Source: Bacilli bacterium (lineage in GTDB: Bacteria > Bacillota_I > Bacilli_A > RF39 > UBA660). From it: 32,006 nt of DNA. A program made the position numbers and the translations under genes. Positions 15,714 through 24,964 of the stretch are shown one piece after another. The notes below the pieces were generated by a model, which was given only the letters and a program-made list of their open reading frames with translations, was not told where the DNA came from and made no database searches. The stretch covers positions 1-32,006 of the forward strand of contig JAFVEF010000016.1 in assembly GCA_017478105.1 (NCBI GenBank), in the 5' to 3' direction. Within the stretch, counting starts at the first letter, position 1. The number at the start of each line of letters is the position of its first letter.

Positions 15714-17378
15714 TTAATTCTCTTTATTATAGAAATAGCTTCCACCTATAAACTCTCTAATAACAGCATCTTCTGGTATTGAGTCTGCAGGGATTGGTAA
15801 GAATAATCTTAAGAAATTAATTAATCTTTTAGCATCTTCATAGTATGGAGATGTATTTTCTACAGAATATAGTAATGGTTCAACGTATGTTTTTAAAACT
15901 CCTATTTCATAAATTGCAGCTGAATTTACCATAGCATCACTATCATCTTGGTATGGGAAAATGTATTTTTCTTCTCCTTCTCTTACACTTGCCCATTGTT
16001 TTAGTGTATGTTCAACTGAATAATTTCTTGTTCGATTATCTCTAATAATTCTTCTTAGTAATCTATTGTCTGATGTTGATATACGGTTATGATTATCAAC
16101 ATTTAATTCTGTTAATGGAGCAATATATATTTTATATTTTTTACTACGGTCAATATTTGATAGTATTTTATTATCTAGAGCGTGAATTCCTTCAATAATT
16201 AATATATCGTTTTGTTCTAATTTCATTTTTCCATTAAATTCTTTCTTCCCTAAAGCAAAATTATATGTTGGAATTGTTATTTCTTCTCCTTTTAATAATT
16301 GAGCAACTTGCTTATCAAATAGTTTTAAGTCTAATGCATCTAATGATTCAAAATCATAATTACCATTAGCATCTTTAGGAGTTTCTTTTCTATCTAAGAA
16401 ATAATCATCCATACTTAGACTTTTTGGATGTAGACCAAATATCTTTAAATACATACATAATTTTTTTGATGTTGTGGTTTTTCCTGACGATGATGGTCCT
16501 GCCATTAAACATATTTTTATTTTATTCTTTTTATCATTTATTTCATTTGCTAAGAATAATAATCTATTGCTTTGAATAGTTTCATCCATTTTAATTAAAT
16601 CACTAACTTTACCAGTTGATACTACTCTATTTAAATCAACACTATTTTCTACTTTTATTAGTTTTGCCCAATCTTTATATTTACTGAATACTTCTAATAT
16701 TTTTTCATGATGAACATACTTTGGTATTTTATCATTAACATATACAGTAGGAAATCTTAAAGTAAAACCATTTTCTTTGACATAAGTTAAATCAAAATCT
16801 TTTATTTTTCCAGTTGATGGTGGCATATAATTATAAAAATAATTGTAGATATTACCTAATCTATATAAAGATACATAATTATCTGTATTATATTTTAAGA
16901 CGTTTGCTTTTACTTCATCTCCAATATTATTAAAATAATTAATTGCTTCAAATCTATCTATTGTTTGTCTAGTAATAGGTAAATCTTTTTTTATAAGTTC
17001 CTTCATCTCTTGTTTTATTGTATCTACTTTTTCTTCATTTAGTTTAAAAGATGTTTGAATATAGATACCTTTATCTAGAGAGTGTTGGACTTTTATATTA
17101 GCATTTTTACCAAACAATCTTTTTACTGCATAAATAACTGTAAATATTAATCCATTTATATGGGCTCTATTTCCTTCTGGAGAAGTTAAATCTAAGAACT
17201 CAATTGTACAATTCTCTTTTATTTTATAACTTAATTCTCTTAATCTATTGTTTTCTTTTGCTAGTATTATTGGATATTTATGATCTTCTTGATGTTCTCT
17301 ATATATTTCTTGTAGTGTTATATTCTTACTATATGTATATGTTTTTTTGTTAATAGTGATTTCTACAGTTTCTATCAC
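15714..17378 (-). CDS. TGS-domain nucleoside (uridine-type) kinase
   Basis: A 554-aa protein of the Bacillota family that joins threonyl-tRNA-synthetase-like N-terminal domains to a P-loop kinase. Residues 1-65 look TGS-like; 66-230 resemble the second-additional domain (NRAHINGLIFTVIYAVKRLF). The kinase domain starts near 285 with Walker A GPSSSGK (294-300) and a PRK/uridine kinase-type DDYFLDR block. The start is GTG (17378-17376), chosen because GGGAG lies 7-8 nt upstream and no better ATG fits. Probable role is pyrimidine nucleoside phosphorylation; the substrate is not proven for this fused form. It is a single-gene unit. Confidence 0.85.
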   Translation of the reverse strand: MIETVEITINKKTYTYSKNITLQEIYREHQEDHKYPIILAKENNRLRELSYKIKENCTIEFLDLTSPEGNRAHINGLIFTVIYAVKRLFGKNANIKVQHSLDKGIYIQTSFKLNEEKVDTIKQEMKELIKKDLPITRQTIDRFEAINYFNNIGDEVKANVLKYNTDNYVSLYRLGNIYNYFYNYMPPSTGKIKDFDLTYVKENGFTLRFPTVYVNDKIPKYVHHEKILEVFSKYKDWAKLIKVENSVDLNRVVSTGKVSDLIKMDETIQSNRLLFLANEINDKKNKIKICLMAGPSSSGKTTTSKKLCMYLKIFGLHPKSLSMDDYFLDRKETPKDANGNYDFESLDALDLKLFDKQVAQLLKGEEITIPTYNFALGKKEFNGKMKLEQNDILIIEGIHALDNKILSNIDRSKKYKIYIAPLTELNVDNHNRISTSDNRLLRRIIRDNRTRNYSVEHTLKQWASVREGEEKYIFPYQDDSDAMVNSAAIYEIGVLKTYVEPLLYSVENTSPYYEDAKRLINFLRLFLPIPADSIPEDAVIREFIGGSYFYNKEN

Positions 17379-17404
17379 AGTACCACTCCCTTATTATCAT
17401 ATTC

Positions 17405-17413
17405 ATTATATCA
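17405..17413 (-). promoter_or_regulatory. Extended -10 promoter of the nucleoside kinase gene
   Basis: TGATATAAT (17413-17405, minus strand) is a TG-extended -10 with a perfect TATAAT. The -35 region is A/T-rich without a good match. Confidence 0.6.
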
Positions 17414-17461
17414 TATTTTTATTTTAATTAAATATGTTATTTTTAATGGTTTACATTAAAC

Positions 17462-17485
17462 AAAAAAATGTCATTATTCTGACAT
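17462..17485 (-). terminator. Terminator after whiA
   Basis: ATGTCA (17485-17480) pairs with TGACAT (17473-17468) around a 6-nt loop, followed by seven T. It ends the uvrA-yvlD-lgt-yvcK-whiA unit. Confidence 0.75.
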
Positions 17486-18409
17486 CTTTTTAAAATTATC
17501 TGCTAAATCTTTTATTTTTCTTAAACGATGATTTAGACCAGATTTAGTTATTTTTTTATTTGTCTCTAATGATATTATTTCAGCTAGTTCTTTTAGAGAT
17601 GCTTCTGGATATTTTTTACGATATTCTAAAGCTGTTTTTACTTTATCATCTAGTAACATTACTCCATCATTTTTTTCTATTACTTCAATATCTGATAATT
17701 GATTTGCAGCTGTTTCTATTACTTTATCCATATTGGCTTGTTCCATATTGTTTAAGCGATTTGTTTTATTTTTTTGATCTCTATATACTCTTACATCTTC
17801 AAAATATAAAACGGCTTTAGGAGCACCAATTATTTTTATAAAGTCACTTATTTTTTCAGCCTCTTTTATATATATCATAAAGCCTTTATCTCTATTTAAA
17901 ATTTTGGCATTTAAATCAAATAAGTTTAATAGTTTTTGAACTAAGACAGTTTCTTTTGGATCTTTTAAAACTAATTCTAAATGATACCTAGATTTTTTGG
18001 GATCATTTATACTTCCTGTTGAAAGGAATACCCCTCTTAGATAGGCTCTTATTTCTGAATTACCACCTATAATATATTCAGGAGTTGGATTTATCAGTTT
18101 ATTATTATGATCTAATATTCCTAAAGATTTTAGAATTGCATTAGAACTGTCTTTTAATACAATCTGATATAGCTTTTTTTTACTAAAATTCAAATTTTCA
18201 ATTACTTCTATTTTAGAATCAGTATTATACATATCCTGAAGGAATGTTTGAATTCGTTCTAAAATGAATTTGTTTTCAGTGGACATTTTTATACTATTCT
18301 TAGTAAATCCTCCACTGTTTCTTATGAATCCAGCTAATTCAGCTACTATTTCAGAATTAGAATTTTTAATATTACTTATTTCTTCTTTTATTTTTACTGT
18401 ATAAGACAT
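17474..18409 (-). CDS. whiA: WhiA family DNA-binding protein
   Basis: A 311-aa protein with an N-terminal LAGLIDADG-like fold (about 1-210: MSYTVKIKEEISNI, ELAGFIRNSGGF, RAYLRGVFLSTGSIND) and a C-terminal helix-turn-helix (about 215-305: LPHASLKELAEII-like block ending SGLNHRLRKIKDLA). WhiA controls sporulation septation in Streptomyces and affects division and chromosome segregation in Bacillus. No endonuclease activity is expected. Its ATG is 2 bp after the yvcK stop, with the ribosome site inside the end of yvcK, the usual yvcK-whiA pairing. Confidence 0.95.
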   Translation of the reverse strand: MSYTVKIKEEISNIKNSNSEIVAELAGFIRNSGGFTKNSIKMSTENKFILERIQTFLQDMYNTDSKIEVIENLNFSKKKLYQIVLKDSSNAILKSLGILDHNNKLINPTPEYIIGGNSEIRAYLRGVFLSTGSINDPKKSRYHLELVLKDPKETVLVQKLLNLFDLNAKILNRDKGFMIYIKEAEKISDFIKIIGAPKAVLYFEDVRVYRDQKNKTNRLNNMEQANMDKVIETAANQLSDIEVIEKNDGVMLLDDKVKTALEYRKKYPEASLKELAEIISLETNKKITKSGLNHRLRKIKDLADNFKKMSE

Positions 18410-18411
18410 TA

Positions 18412-19365
18412 TTACCTCATTAGATAAGAGAATATAAGTGAACTTAGTTTTAAACTATTATGTTTCAATGTATTATCTTTATCTATAATCATAAGGTCAT
18501 CTTCTATTAGTTCGACACCTATTTTTTCTAATTCTTCATAGTCTATTAAAACAGGATCTTTTTGTTCTTCTGATTCATATTTTTTAGCCATTTTTTCAGA
18601 TATTTTTGTGTTATTAGCAATAACAACATCTACTTTTTTCTTATCTAAATATCTATTTAATAGTTTTACATGATCTCCAACAGTAAAACCATCTGTTTCT
18701 CCAGGTTGAGTTACTATATTTGATAAGTACATTATTGGAGCTTTTGCTTTATTAAAAGCATCTTGAACTTCTTTACAAATAATGTTAGGTAGAACACTTG
18801 TGAATAAGCTTCCCATACTAAAAATTATTAAATCAGCTTTTTTTATTGCCTCAAGAACTTCTGGTAATACTTTTGGTTCTTTTTTATAATATATTTTTTG
18901 AAATTTACGATGTGCTTGAGTAATTTCTTCTTCACCTTCAATTACATTTCCATCGACATCTAATCCCATAAGTGTTAAGTTTGAATCTTCTGATATTGGA
19001 AGAACTGTATGTCTTACATCTAATATTTTACTTAAATGGGCAATTGAATCTTTTAAAGATCCAGTTATGTCTAACATAGCTGTTAAAATTAGATTTCCTA
19101 CTGCGTGTCCATCTAAATCACTAAATGTATTAAAACGATATGACATCATTTCTTTTATTGGTTCATCGATTTGAGAAAGATTTGTTATTACTTTTCTTAT
19201 ATCACCAACAGCTGGTGTATGAAATTCTTTTCTTAATTTTCCAGTAGATCTTCCGTTATCAGAAACGGTAATAACGGCAGTTATATCAACTGGGAAATCT
19301 TTTAATCCTTTTAATAAATATGATATTCCGGTACCTCCACCAAACACTACAACTTTTTTATACAT
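18412..19365 (-). CDS. yvcK: YvcK/GlmR (CofD-like) UDP-sugar-binding regulator
   Basis: A 317-aa protein with the CofD-like fold. It starts KKVVVFGGGTGISYLLKGL; the GGGTG loop, the SDNGRSTGKLR block and PAVGDIRK are family signatures. In Bacillus it binds UDP-GlcNAc and steers carbon into cell-wall precursors, and it is needed on gluconeogenic carbon. Here it is placed between lgt (8 bp upstream) and whiA (2 bp downstream). The usual third partner, rapZ/yvcJ, is not in this window. Confidence 0.94.
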   Translation of the reverse strand: MYKKVVVFGGGTGISYLLKGLKDFPVDITAVITVSDNGRSTGKLRKEFHTPAVGDIRKVITNLSQIDEPIKEMMSYRFNTFSDLDGHAVGNLILTAMLDITGSLKDSIAHLSKILDVRHTVLPISEDSNLTLMGLDVDGNVIEGEEEITQAHRKFQKIYYKKEPKVLPEVLEAIKKADLIIFSMGSLFTSVLPNIICKEVQDAFNKAKAPIMYLSNIVTQPGETDGFTVGDHVKLLNRYLDKKKVDVVIANNTKISEKMAKKYESEEQKDPVLIDYEELEKIGVELIEDDLMIIDKDNTLKHNSLKLSSLIFSYLMR

Positions 19366-19373
19366 AAATCCTC

Positions 19374-20168
19374 CTAAAGAAATATTTTTTCTTCTTTGTA
19401 TAGTTTATTGTTTTTCGTACTTTTATATATTATAAATAGTCCAGATAGTATGAATACTACTGATACTAACTGAGCTACTTTAATATTAAATAACATTAGA
19501 GAATCACTTCTAAATGATTCTATTATTAGTCTTTCTATTCCATACCATATTAGATATATTCCAGAAAGTGTACCCACTTTTATATTTCTTTTTTTTCTTA
19601 TAATTATCATAAATATAAAACCAATTAATGATAAAACTGATTCATATAAAAAGGTTGGTTCACGATAAGCATTATCTATATACATTCCGTTTATTATAAA
19701 ATTTGGTAAATGTAGTGATTTAAGATAATTAAGTGAAACTATTCTTCCATAAGCTTCACCATTAAAAAAGTTTCCCCATCTTCCTATTGACTGAGCAATT
19801 ATTAGTCCTACTACTAGAATATCTGTTAAATGGAAAAAATCTATTTTATTTTTATGACAGTAATATATTAAATATAATACTCCAGCTATTATTCCTCCAT
19901 GGATTGCTAAACCACCATTCCATATTTTTATTATTTCTGTAATATTAGAAGAGTAATAATCTAAATTAAACAATACATAATAGATTCTAGCTCCTAGAAT
20001 TCCCAATATTATTCCATAGAATAATATATCAATAATTGAATCTTTAGAAAGGCCTTTTTTTTGGGCTTCTTTTAATATTAAATGGGTTGCGACGATGATA
20101 CCAATAAGTATACATACTGAGTACCATTTAATTTGAATGAATCCTAAATCAAGAAATACTTTGTTCAT
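19374..20168 (-). CDS. lgt: Prolipoprotein diacylglyceryl transferase
   Basis: Moves diacylglycerol from phosphatidylglycerol to the lipobox cysteine of prelipoproteins, in the membrane. It is 264 aa with about seven membrane segments. The Lgt signature GRWGNFFNGEAYG is present, as are WYSVCILIGI near the start and NGGLAIHGGIIAG, which holds the essential His. The start overlaps the end of the YvlD-like gene by 20 bp. The reading frame before the ATG has an AGGT ribosome site. Confidence 0.96.
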   Translation of the reverse strand: MNKVFLDLGFIQIKWYSVCILIGIIVATHLILKEAQKKGLSKDSIIDILFYGIILGILGARIYYVLFNLDYYSSNITEIIKIWNGGLAIHGGIIAGVLYLIYYCHKNKIDFFHLTDILVVGLIIAQSIGRWGNFFNGEAYGRIVSLNYLKSLHLPNFIINGMYIDNAYREPTFLYESVLSLIGFIFMIIIRKKRNIKVGTLSGIYLIWYGIERLIIESFRSDSLMLFNIKVAQLVSVVFILSGLFIIYKSTKNNKLYKEEKIFL

Positions 20169-20586
20169 GTTTTTTTACCTTTCTTATTATGTTATTAATT
20201 ATTTCTTCCATAATAAAATTGGTTATTGAAAGAAGTACAGCAACTACTATAGCTATTAATAAATCTTTAACTTCAAAATGTTTTCCTAAAAGCCAATCTG
20301 TTAATTTTAATATAAAAACATTTATACATGGATAAAATAATCCTAGTGTAATTCCAGTTATTGGAATTGTTAGTGTTACTAATATTGGTTTTACTGTTTT
20401 ATTTAGTATATATATAACCAAAACTATTATTGAAGACCATAGTATTAAATGATCACTATCAATATATACTGATTTAAAAAAACTTGTAACAAATATAAAA
20501 ACTAAAGTATAACCAATCATGTGAAGTAACCAATCGAAAAAATGATTAATTCTTAACTTATTTTTTTCTTTTATTACTAATTGCAT
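20149..20586 (-). CDS. YvlD-like four-helix membrane protein (phage holin superfamily IV-type)
   Basis: A 145-aa protein with four hydrophobic segments. The central NKTVKPILVTLTIPITGITLGLF matches the conserved block of the YvlD/holin-4 family. Although the family name refers to holins, most members are chromosomal housekeeping proteins of unknown function; Bacillus yvlD lies near hprK-lgt in the same uvr neighbourhood. It starts 2 bp after uvrA and overlaps lgt by 20 bp, so it is co-transcribed. No hprK gene is seen between it and lgt. Confidence 0.82.
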   Translation of the reverse strand: MQLVIKEKNKLRINHFFDWLLHMIGYTLVFIFVTSFFKSVYIDSDHLILWSSIIVLVIYILNKTVKPILVTLTIPITGITLGLFYPCINVFILKLTDWLLGKHFEVKDLLIAIVVAVLLSITNFIMEEIINNIIRKVKKHEQSIS

Positions 20587-20588
20587 AT

Positions 20589-23408
20589 TTACCTCTCTAG
20601 AATTCTCTTTAAGAATTGTCCTGTGTAAGAATTCTTTATTTTAGATACTTCTTCTGGAGTACCTGTTGCGACAATTGTTCCTCCTAGATCGCCACCTTCT
20701 GGTCCTAAATCAATTATATGATCAGCAGTTTTTATGACATCTAGGTTGTGTTCAATTACTACAACGGTATTTTTATTATCTACTATTTTTTGTAAAATTG
20801 CAAGTAAGCGCTTAATATCATCAGTATGAAGACCTGTTGTTGGTTCGTCTAAAACAAATAATGTTTTTCCTGTAGAAAGTTTTTGTAACTCTTTAGCTAA
20901 TTTTACCCTTTCTGCTTCTCCACCTGATAAAGTTGGGGCACTTTGACCCAGTTTGATATATCCTAATCCTACATCTTCAAGTACTTTTAGTTTTCTCTTT
21001 ATTTTGGGAACATTTTCAAAAAATTCTAAGGCAGCTGATACTCTCATATCTAGAACATCTGCAATATTCTTACCTTTATATTTTATGTTTAATGTTTCTC
21101 CATTATAACGTGTTCCATGACAAACTTCACATGGTACATATACATCTGGTAAAAAATGCATTTCTATTTTTTTAACACCATCTCCACGACATGCTTCACA
21201 TCTTCCACCTTTTACGTTAAAAGAAAATCTATTTTTTTCGAAGCCATTAATTTTAGCTTCTTTTGTTGTGGTGAAAAGTGTTCTAATATCATCAAATACT
21301 CCTGTATATGTTGCGGGATTTGATCTTGGTGTTCTTCCAATTGGATTTTGAGTAATAGATACTATTTTATCTATATTATCTATACCAAGTATTTTATCAT
21401 GTTTTCCTGGTTTTTCTTTACTATTATATATTTTTTGAGATACTGCTTTACATAGTATTTCATTTACAAGAGATGATTTACCTGATCCAGATACGCCTGT
21501 TACACAGATTAGTTTGCCTAATGGAAATTCTACATCTATGTTTTTAAGATTATTTTCTTTAGCACCTTTAATTGTTAATTTCTTTCCGATGCCTTTTCTT
21601 CTCTTTTTAGGTACTTCAATACACATTTTTCCACTTAAGTACTTTCCTGTAATACTATTTTCATTGTTCATTACTTCTTCAGGTGTTCCTTCGGCTACAA
21701 CATAACCACCTTTATCCCCTGCTCCAGGTCCAATATCAACTAAGTAATCTGCTGCTAGCATGGTATCAGTGTCATGTTCAACGACTATTAAAGTGTTTCC
21801 TAAATCACGCATTTCTAAAAGGGATTTTATTAGTCTTTCATTATCTCTTTGATGAAGGCCTATACTTGGTTCATCTAAGACATATAATACTCCTGTTAGA
21901 TGAGATCCTATTTGCGTTGCTAGTCTAATTCTTTGGGCTTCTCCTCCAGATAATGTTCCAGCACTTCTATTTAGAGATAAATAATCAAGTCCTACATTTG
22001 ATAGGAATTTTAATCTATCTAATATTTCTTTAATAACTAATTTAGCTATTTCTTTTTTTTCTTCTGATAATTTTAGATTTTCAAAGAATACAATTAAATC
22101 TTTGATAGACATTTTTGTTATTTCATAAATGTTTTTTCCACCTAGTTTTACTTGTAATACAGAATCATTTAATCTAGCTCCATGGCAAGTATCACAAGTG
22201 TGTTCAATCATATAATGATCTAGCCATTCTCTTACCCAATTCGAGTTAGTATCTAGATGCCTTCTTTCTAGGTTATTTATAATTCCTTCGTAATACTCTT
22301 TCTTGTCATAGCGATTTCCACCTTTAGAACTATATGAAAAGTGTATTATTTCATCACTTCCATATAAAATATATTCTTGTTGTTTTCTTTTTAGCTTATT
22401 CCAAGGTGTTGTCATCTTTATCTTGTAGTGTTTACAAACACATTCTAGTTTTTTATAGTCTAAACCTTCAGGATCATCAGTTAAAGTTTTAATACAGCCT
22501 TCTTGAAGAGATTTAGTAACATCTGGTATTAGTAAATCTTCATCTATTTGTAATTTAATTCCTAATCCCTTACAATCTGGACAAGCTCCATATGGGGCAT
22601 TAAAACTAAATAATCTTGGCTCTAACTCAGGTAGAGAAAACTCACAATGTGGACATGCAAATTGTTCTGAGAAGACTAGTTCTTTCTTCTCATCTCCAAG
22701 TAATTGAATTATTACTTTTCCATTCGAAAGCTTTGTTGCTTGTTCAATAGCTTCAAATAATCTTGATCGTGATTCCTCTTTTAGAATTATTCTATCTATT
22801 ACTACATCTATTTTATCTTTTTTATTCTTATCTAAATTGATTTCTTCTGATAAATCATACATCTCATCATTTACTCGAACTCTAACATATCCATCTTTTC
22901 TTAATTTTTCAAATATATCTTTGTGAGTTCCCTTTTCTCCATGTACAACAGGTGAGAGAATAATCATTTTAGTACCTAGAGGATATTCCATTATTTTATT
23001 AGTCATTTCTTCTACACTTTGACTAGTTATTGGTATATTGTGATTTGGACAATATGGTACACCAACTCTTGCGAAAACTAATCTTAGATAATCATATATT
23101 TCTGTTACTGTTCCTACAGTTGATCTTGGATTATTATTGGTAGTTTTTTGATCAATTGAGATGGCTGGTGATAATCCTTCAATTGAATCGACATCAGGTT
23201 TTTCTGATCCACCTAAAAACTGTCTGGCATAAGCAGACAAACTTTCGACATATCTTCTTTGTCCTTCAGCATAAATAGTATCAAATGCCAAAGAACTTTT
23301 TCCACTACCAGATAATCCAGTCATTACAATAAGCTTATTTTTTGGTAATGTGATATTTACATTTTTTAAATTATTTTCACGGGCACCTTTTATTATAATA
23401 TTATCCAT
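20589..23408 (-). CDS. uvrA: Excinuclease ABC subunit A
   Basis: Damage-recognition ATPase of nucleotide excision repair, which loads UvrB on DNA. It is 939 aa, normal length. It has two ABC modules: Walker A GLSGSGKSS near residue 33 and GVSGSGKSS near 645, with signature motifs LSGGEAQRIRLA and LSGGEAERVKLA. It has two zinc-finger modules (CPHC...CPDC near 255-285; CEAC...CEVC near 745-775). Its own promoter lies in the terminator of the preceding unit. yvlD follows by 2 bp. Confidence 0.98.
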   Translation of the reverse strand: MDNIIIKGARENNLKNVNITLPKNKLIVMTGLSGSGKSSLAFDTIYAEGQRRYVESLSAYARQFLGGSEKPDVDSIEGLSPAISIDQKTTNNNPRSTVGTVTEIYDYLRLVFARVGVPYCPNHNIPITSQSVEEMTNKIMEYPLGTKMIILSPVVHGEKGTHKDIFEKLRKDGYVRVRVNDEMYDLSEEINLDKNKKDKIDVVIDRIILKEESRSRLFEAIEQATKLSNGKVIIQLLGDEKKELVFSEQFACPHCEFSLPELEPRLFSFNAPYGACPDCKGLGIKLQIDEDLLIPDVTKSLQEGCIKTLTDDPEGLDYKKLECVCKHYKIKMTTPWNKLKRKQQEYILYGSDEIIHFSYSSKGGNRYDKKEYYEGIINNLERRHLDTNSNWVREWLDHYMIEHTCDTCHGARLNDSVLQVKLGGKNIYEITKMSIKDLIVFFENLKLSEEKKEIAKLVIKEILDRLKFLSNVGLDYLSLNRSAGTLSGGEAQRIRLATQIGSHLTGVLYVLDEPSIGLHQRDNERLIKSLLEMRDLGNTLIVVEHDTDTMLAADYLVDIGPGAGDKGGYVVAEGTPEEVMNNENSITGKYLSGKMCIEVPKKRRKGIGKKLTIKGAKENNLKNIDVEFPLGKLICVTGVSGSGKSSLVNEILCKAVSQKIYNSKEKPGKHDKILGIDNIDKIVSITQNPIGRTPRSNPATYTGVFDDIRTLFTTTKEAKINGFEKNRFSFNVKGGRCEACRGDGVKKIEMHFLPDVYVPCEVCHGTRYNGETLNIKYKGKNIADVLDMRVSAALEFFENVPKIKRKLKVLEDVGLGYIKLGQSAPTLSGGEAERVKLAKELQKLSTGKTLFVLDEPTTGLHTDDIKRLLAILQKIVDNKNTVVVIEHNLDVIKTADHIIDLGPEGGDLGGTIVATGTPEEVSKIKNSYTGQFLKRILER

Positions 23409-23427
23409 AATATCACCTCTATCGCAT

Positions 23428-23455
23428 ATTATAACACAAAAAAAGATAATTATAA
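23428..23455 (-). promoter_or_regulatory. uvrA promoter
   Basis: Minus-strand -35 TTATAA (23455-23450), 16-nt spacer, perfect -10 TATAAT (23433-23428). It overlaps the terminator hairpin of the radical SAM gene. I see no LexA-like box. Confidence 0.6.
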
Positions 23456-23465
23456 GTAATTATCT
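23438..23465 (-). terminator. Terminator of the uvrB unit
   Basis: AGATAATTA (23465-23457) pairs perfectly with TAATTATCT (23452-23444) across a 4-nt loop, followed by seven T. It overlaps the stop of the radical SAM gene. Confidence 0.85.
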
Positions 23466-24293
23466 AAATCTTTCTTTAAATGTACAGGATTTGCATAATT
23501 CTTCACTAGGATTTCTATCTTGAAATGATTTTTTTAGAGTTTGATACCTTTCAGAAGATATTATTTCTTCCAAATTACTATTAAAAATATTTCCTAAGTT
23601 TATTATACCTTCTCCATCAAGACAACATGGTACTACTGTTCCATCTACTAGTATACCTATGTGTGTTTTTAGAGCATAACAATATCCACAACTTTTGTGA
23701 TTTGTTATTTCAGGCCATTTAAATTCATTATCTTTATCCACATATGTTGTGGAAGAAATTTTTATATTATTATCTTTTTTTATTCTATCCACAGTTTCTG
23801 TTGACAAATTATAAGCTTCTTTTATTTTTTCAACAATTTCTGTAGATTTCTTGTCTAATTCATTATTATTTAATGTCCATATTCTATAAATAACTGTAGT
23901 TTTTTTATCTAAATATTTAACATTATTAAATATATCTGCAAAATAATTTTCTTTATTATTTTCACAGTGTAGTGAAAAGTTTATTTTATTAAGATTTTTA
24001 CATTTTCCTAATTCTTTAGCATATTTACTAAATAACATTCCATTAGTAGTTAAATTTACTTTTAAATTATATTTTGCAGCTTCATTTATCATATCAATAA
24101 TATTATTATTTAGAAGTGGTTCTCCTTTAATATGAAGATATATGTAGTCTGTATAGTTATGAATTTTATTTAATATCTCTTTAAATTCATTTAAATTCAT
24201 TTCTCTTTTTGGTCTTTTTATTTTACTACAGAATGAACAATTTAAATTACATTTGTTAGTTATTTCGATATAGATTTTTTTATATTTTTTCAT
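23460..24293 (-). CDS. Radical SAM/SPASM enzyme of unknown substrate
   Basis: A 277-aa radical SAM enzyme. The 4Fe-4S motif CX3CX2C is C15/C19/C22 (ITNKCNLNCSFC). HIKGEPLL (about 54-61) is the GGEP-like SAM-binding motif with an altered first glycine, and LTTNG follows at 81-85. A SPASM-type C-terminus has C202/C205 (SCGYC), C223/C224 (VPCC) and C267/C270 (CKSC), enough for an auxiliary cluster. SPASM enzymes commonly modify peptides, but no short precursor gene is visible here. Its ATG overlaps the stop of the unknown gene upstream (ATGA), so the two are very likely partners. Third gene of the uvrB unit. Confidence 0.88.
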   Translation of the reverse strand: MKKYKKIYIEITNKCNLNCSFCSKIKRPKREMNLNEFKEILNKIHNYTDYIYLHIKGEPLLNNNIIDMINEAAKYNLKVNLTTNGMLFSKYAKELGKCKNLNKINFSLHCENNKENYFADIFNNVKYLDKKTTVIYRIWTLNNNELDKKSTEIVEKIKEAYNLSTETVDRIKKDNNIKISSTTYVDKDNEFKWPEITNHKSCGYCYALKTHIGILVDGTVVPCCLDGEGIINLGNIFNSNLEEIISSERYQTLKKSFQDRNPSEELCKSCTFKERFR

Positions 24294-24955
24294 TTTTTTA
24301 TCATGACTTTATTAGTTCTTTTATTTTTTGGAATATTCATTACTCCGGTTTCTTCCCAATTAAAAACTTCATATTCGTATTCATCCCAAATATATTTAAT
24401 TTCTTTTGAATTTGGTATAGTGTCACTTAAGTACTCTCCTGGGAATACGTATATACTTGTACTAATAGGAGAATCATTTTCTAAAAATTGAGCTAGTGTA
24501 TCACATAATGTATCTGATGCAATATCTATTAGTACAAAGTGAATTCTATTTAGTTTGATATTTTCTAATTCAATTATTTTAAGTAATTCTTTTGTAGTCA
24601 TCATTTTATCTTTTGCTTGTTGATACATTTTTTCATCATGAGACTCATATATTAGTAAATATTGTTGGACATCAATTTGTTTTAATCTCTTGTTTTTATA
24701 TTGCATTTTTTCTAGAATTTTAAGAGCAAGATATTTATCACATCTTTCTAATTGCTCAGCTTCATCATATTGAGATCTTATTAGTGGTGCTGCCATAAAC
24801 CAATCTTCTAATTGAAGATCAACAGCTATTTCTAGTGCTTTATTATCATTTACATAATCAACTAACTCGATTAAATCATTTCTACGTTGTCTATTGAATA
24901 TTTTATTCCCTTTATTATTATTATTTAATTCTTTTATTAATACTTTGTTTTCCAT
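24290..24955 (-). CDS. Unknown protein coupled to the radical SAM gene
   Basis: A 221-aa soluble protein I do not recognise. There is no signal peptide and no membrane segment. Residues 1-130 look mostly helical and charged (LIELVDYVNDNKALEIAVDL, LEDWFMAAPLIRSQYDEAEQ). Residues 131-185 look like alternating strands and helices (RIHFVLIDIASDTLCDTLAQ, STSIYVFPGEYLSD). It is rich in Asp, Glu and Lys with just two Cys, neither arranged as a metal site. It starts 9 bp after uvrB with AAGGAG overlapping the uvrB stop, and overlaps the radical SAM gene by 4 bp. It may be the substrate, a chaperone for it, or unrelated; none of these can be decided here. Confidence 0.75.
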   Translation of the reverse strand: MENKVLIKELNNNNKGNKIFNRQRRNDLIELVDYVNDNKALEIAVDLQLEDWFMAAPLIRSQYDEAEQLERCDKYLALKILEKMQYKNKRLKQIDVQQYLLIYESHDEKMYQQAKDKMMTTKELLKIIELENIKLNRIHFVLIDIASDTLCDTLAQFLENDSPISTSIYVFPGEYLSDTIPNSKEIKYIWDEYEYEVFNWEETGVMNIPKNKRTNKVMIKK

Positions 24956-24964
24956 ATTTTCTCC

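Noticed and set aside
18510-18516. Further 0A-box heptamer in yvcK (another within uvrA near 23242)
   Set aside because: Inside coding sequence and in line with the chance expectation, so not reported as regulatory sites.
20149-20586. Prophage holin suggested by the YvlD family name
   Set aside because: Members are common chromosomal genes in this neighbourhood, and there are no phage genes around it.
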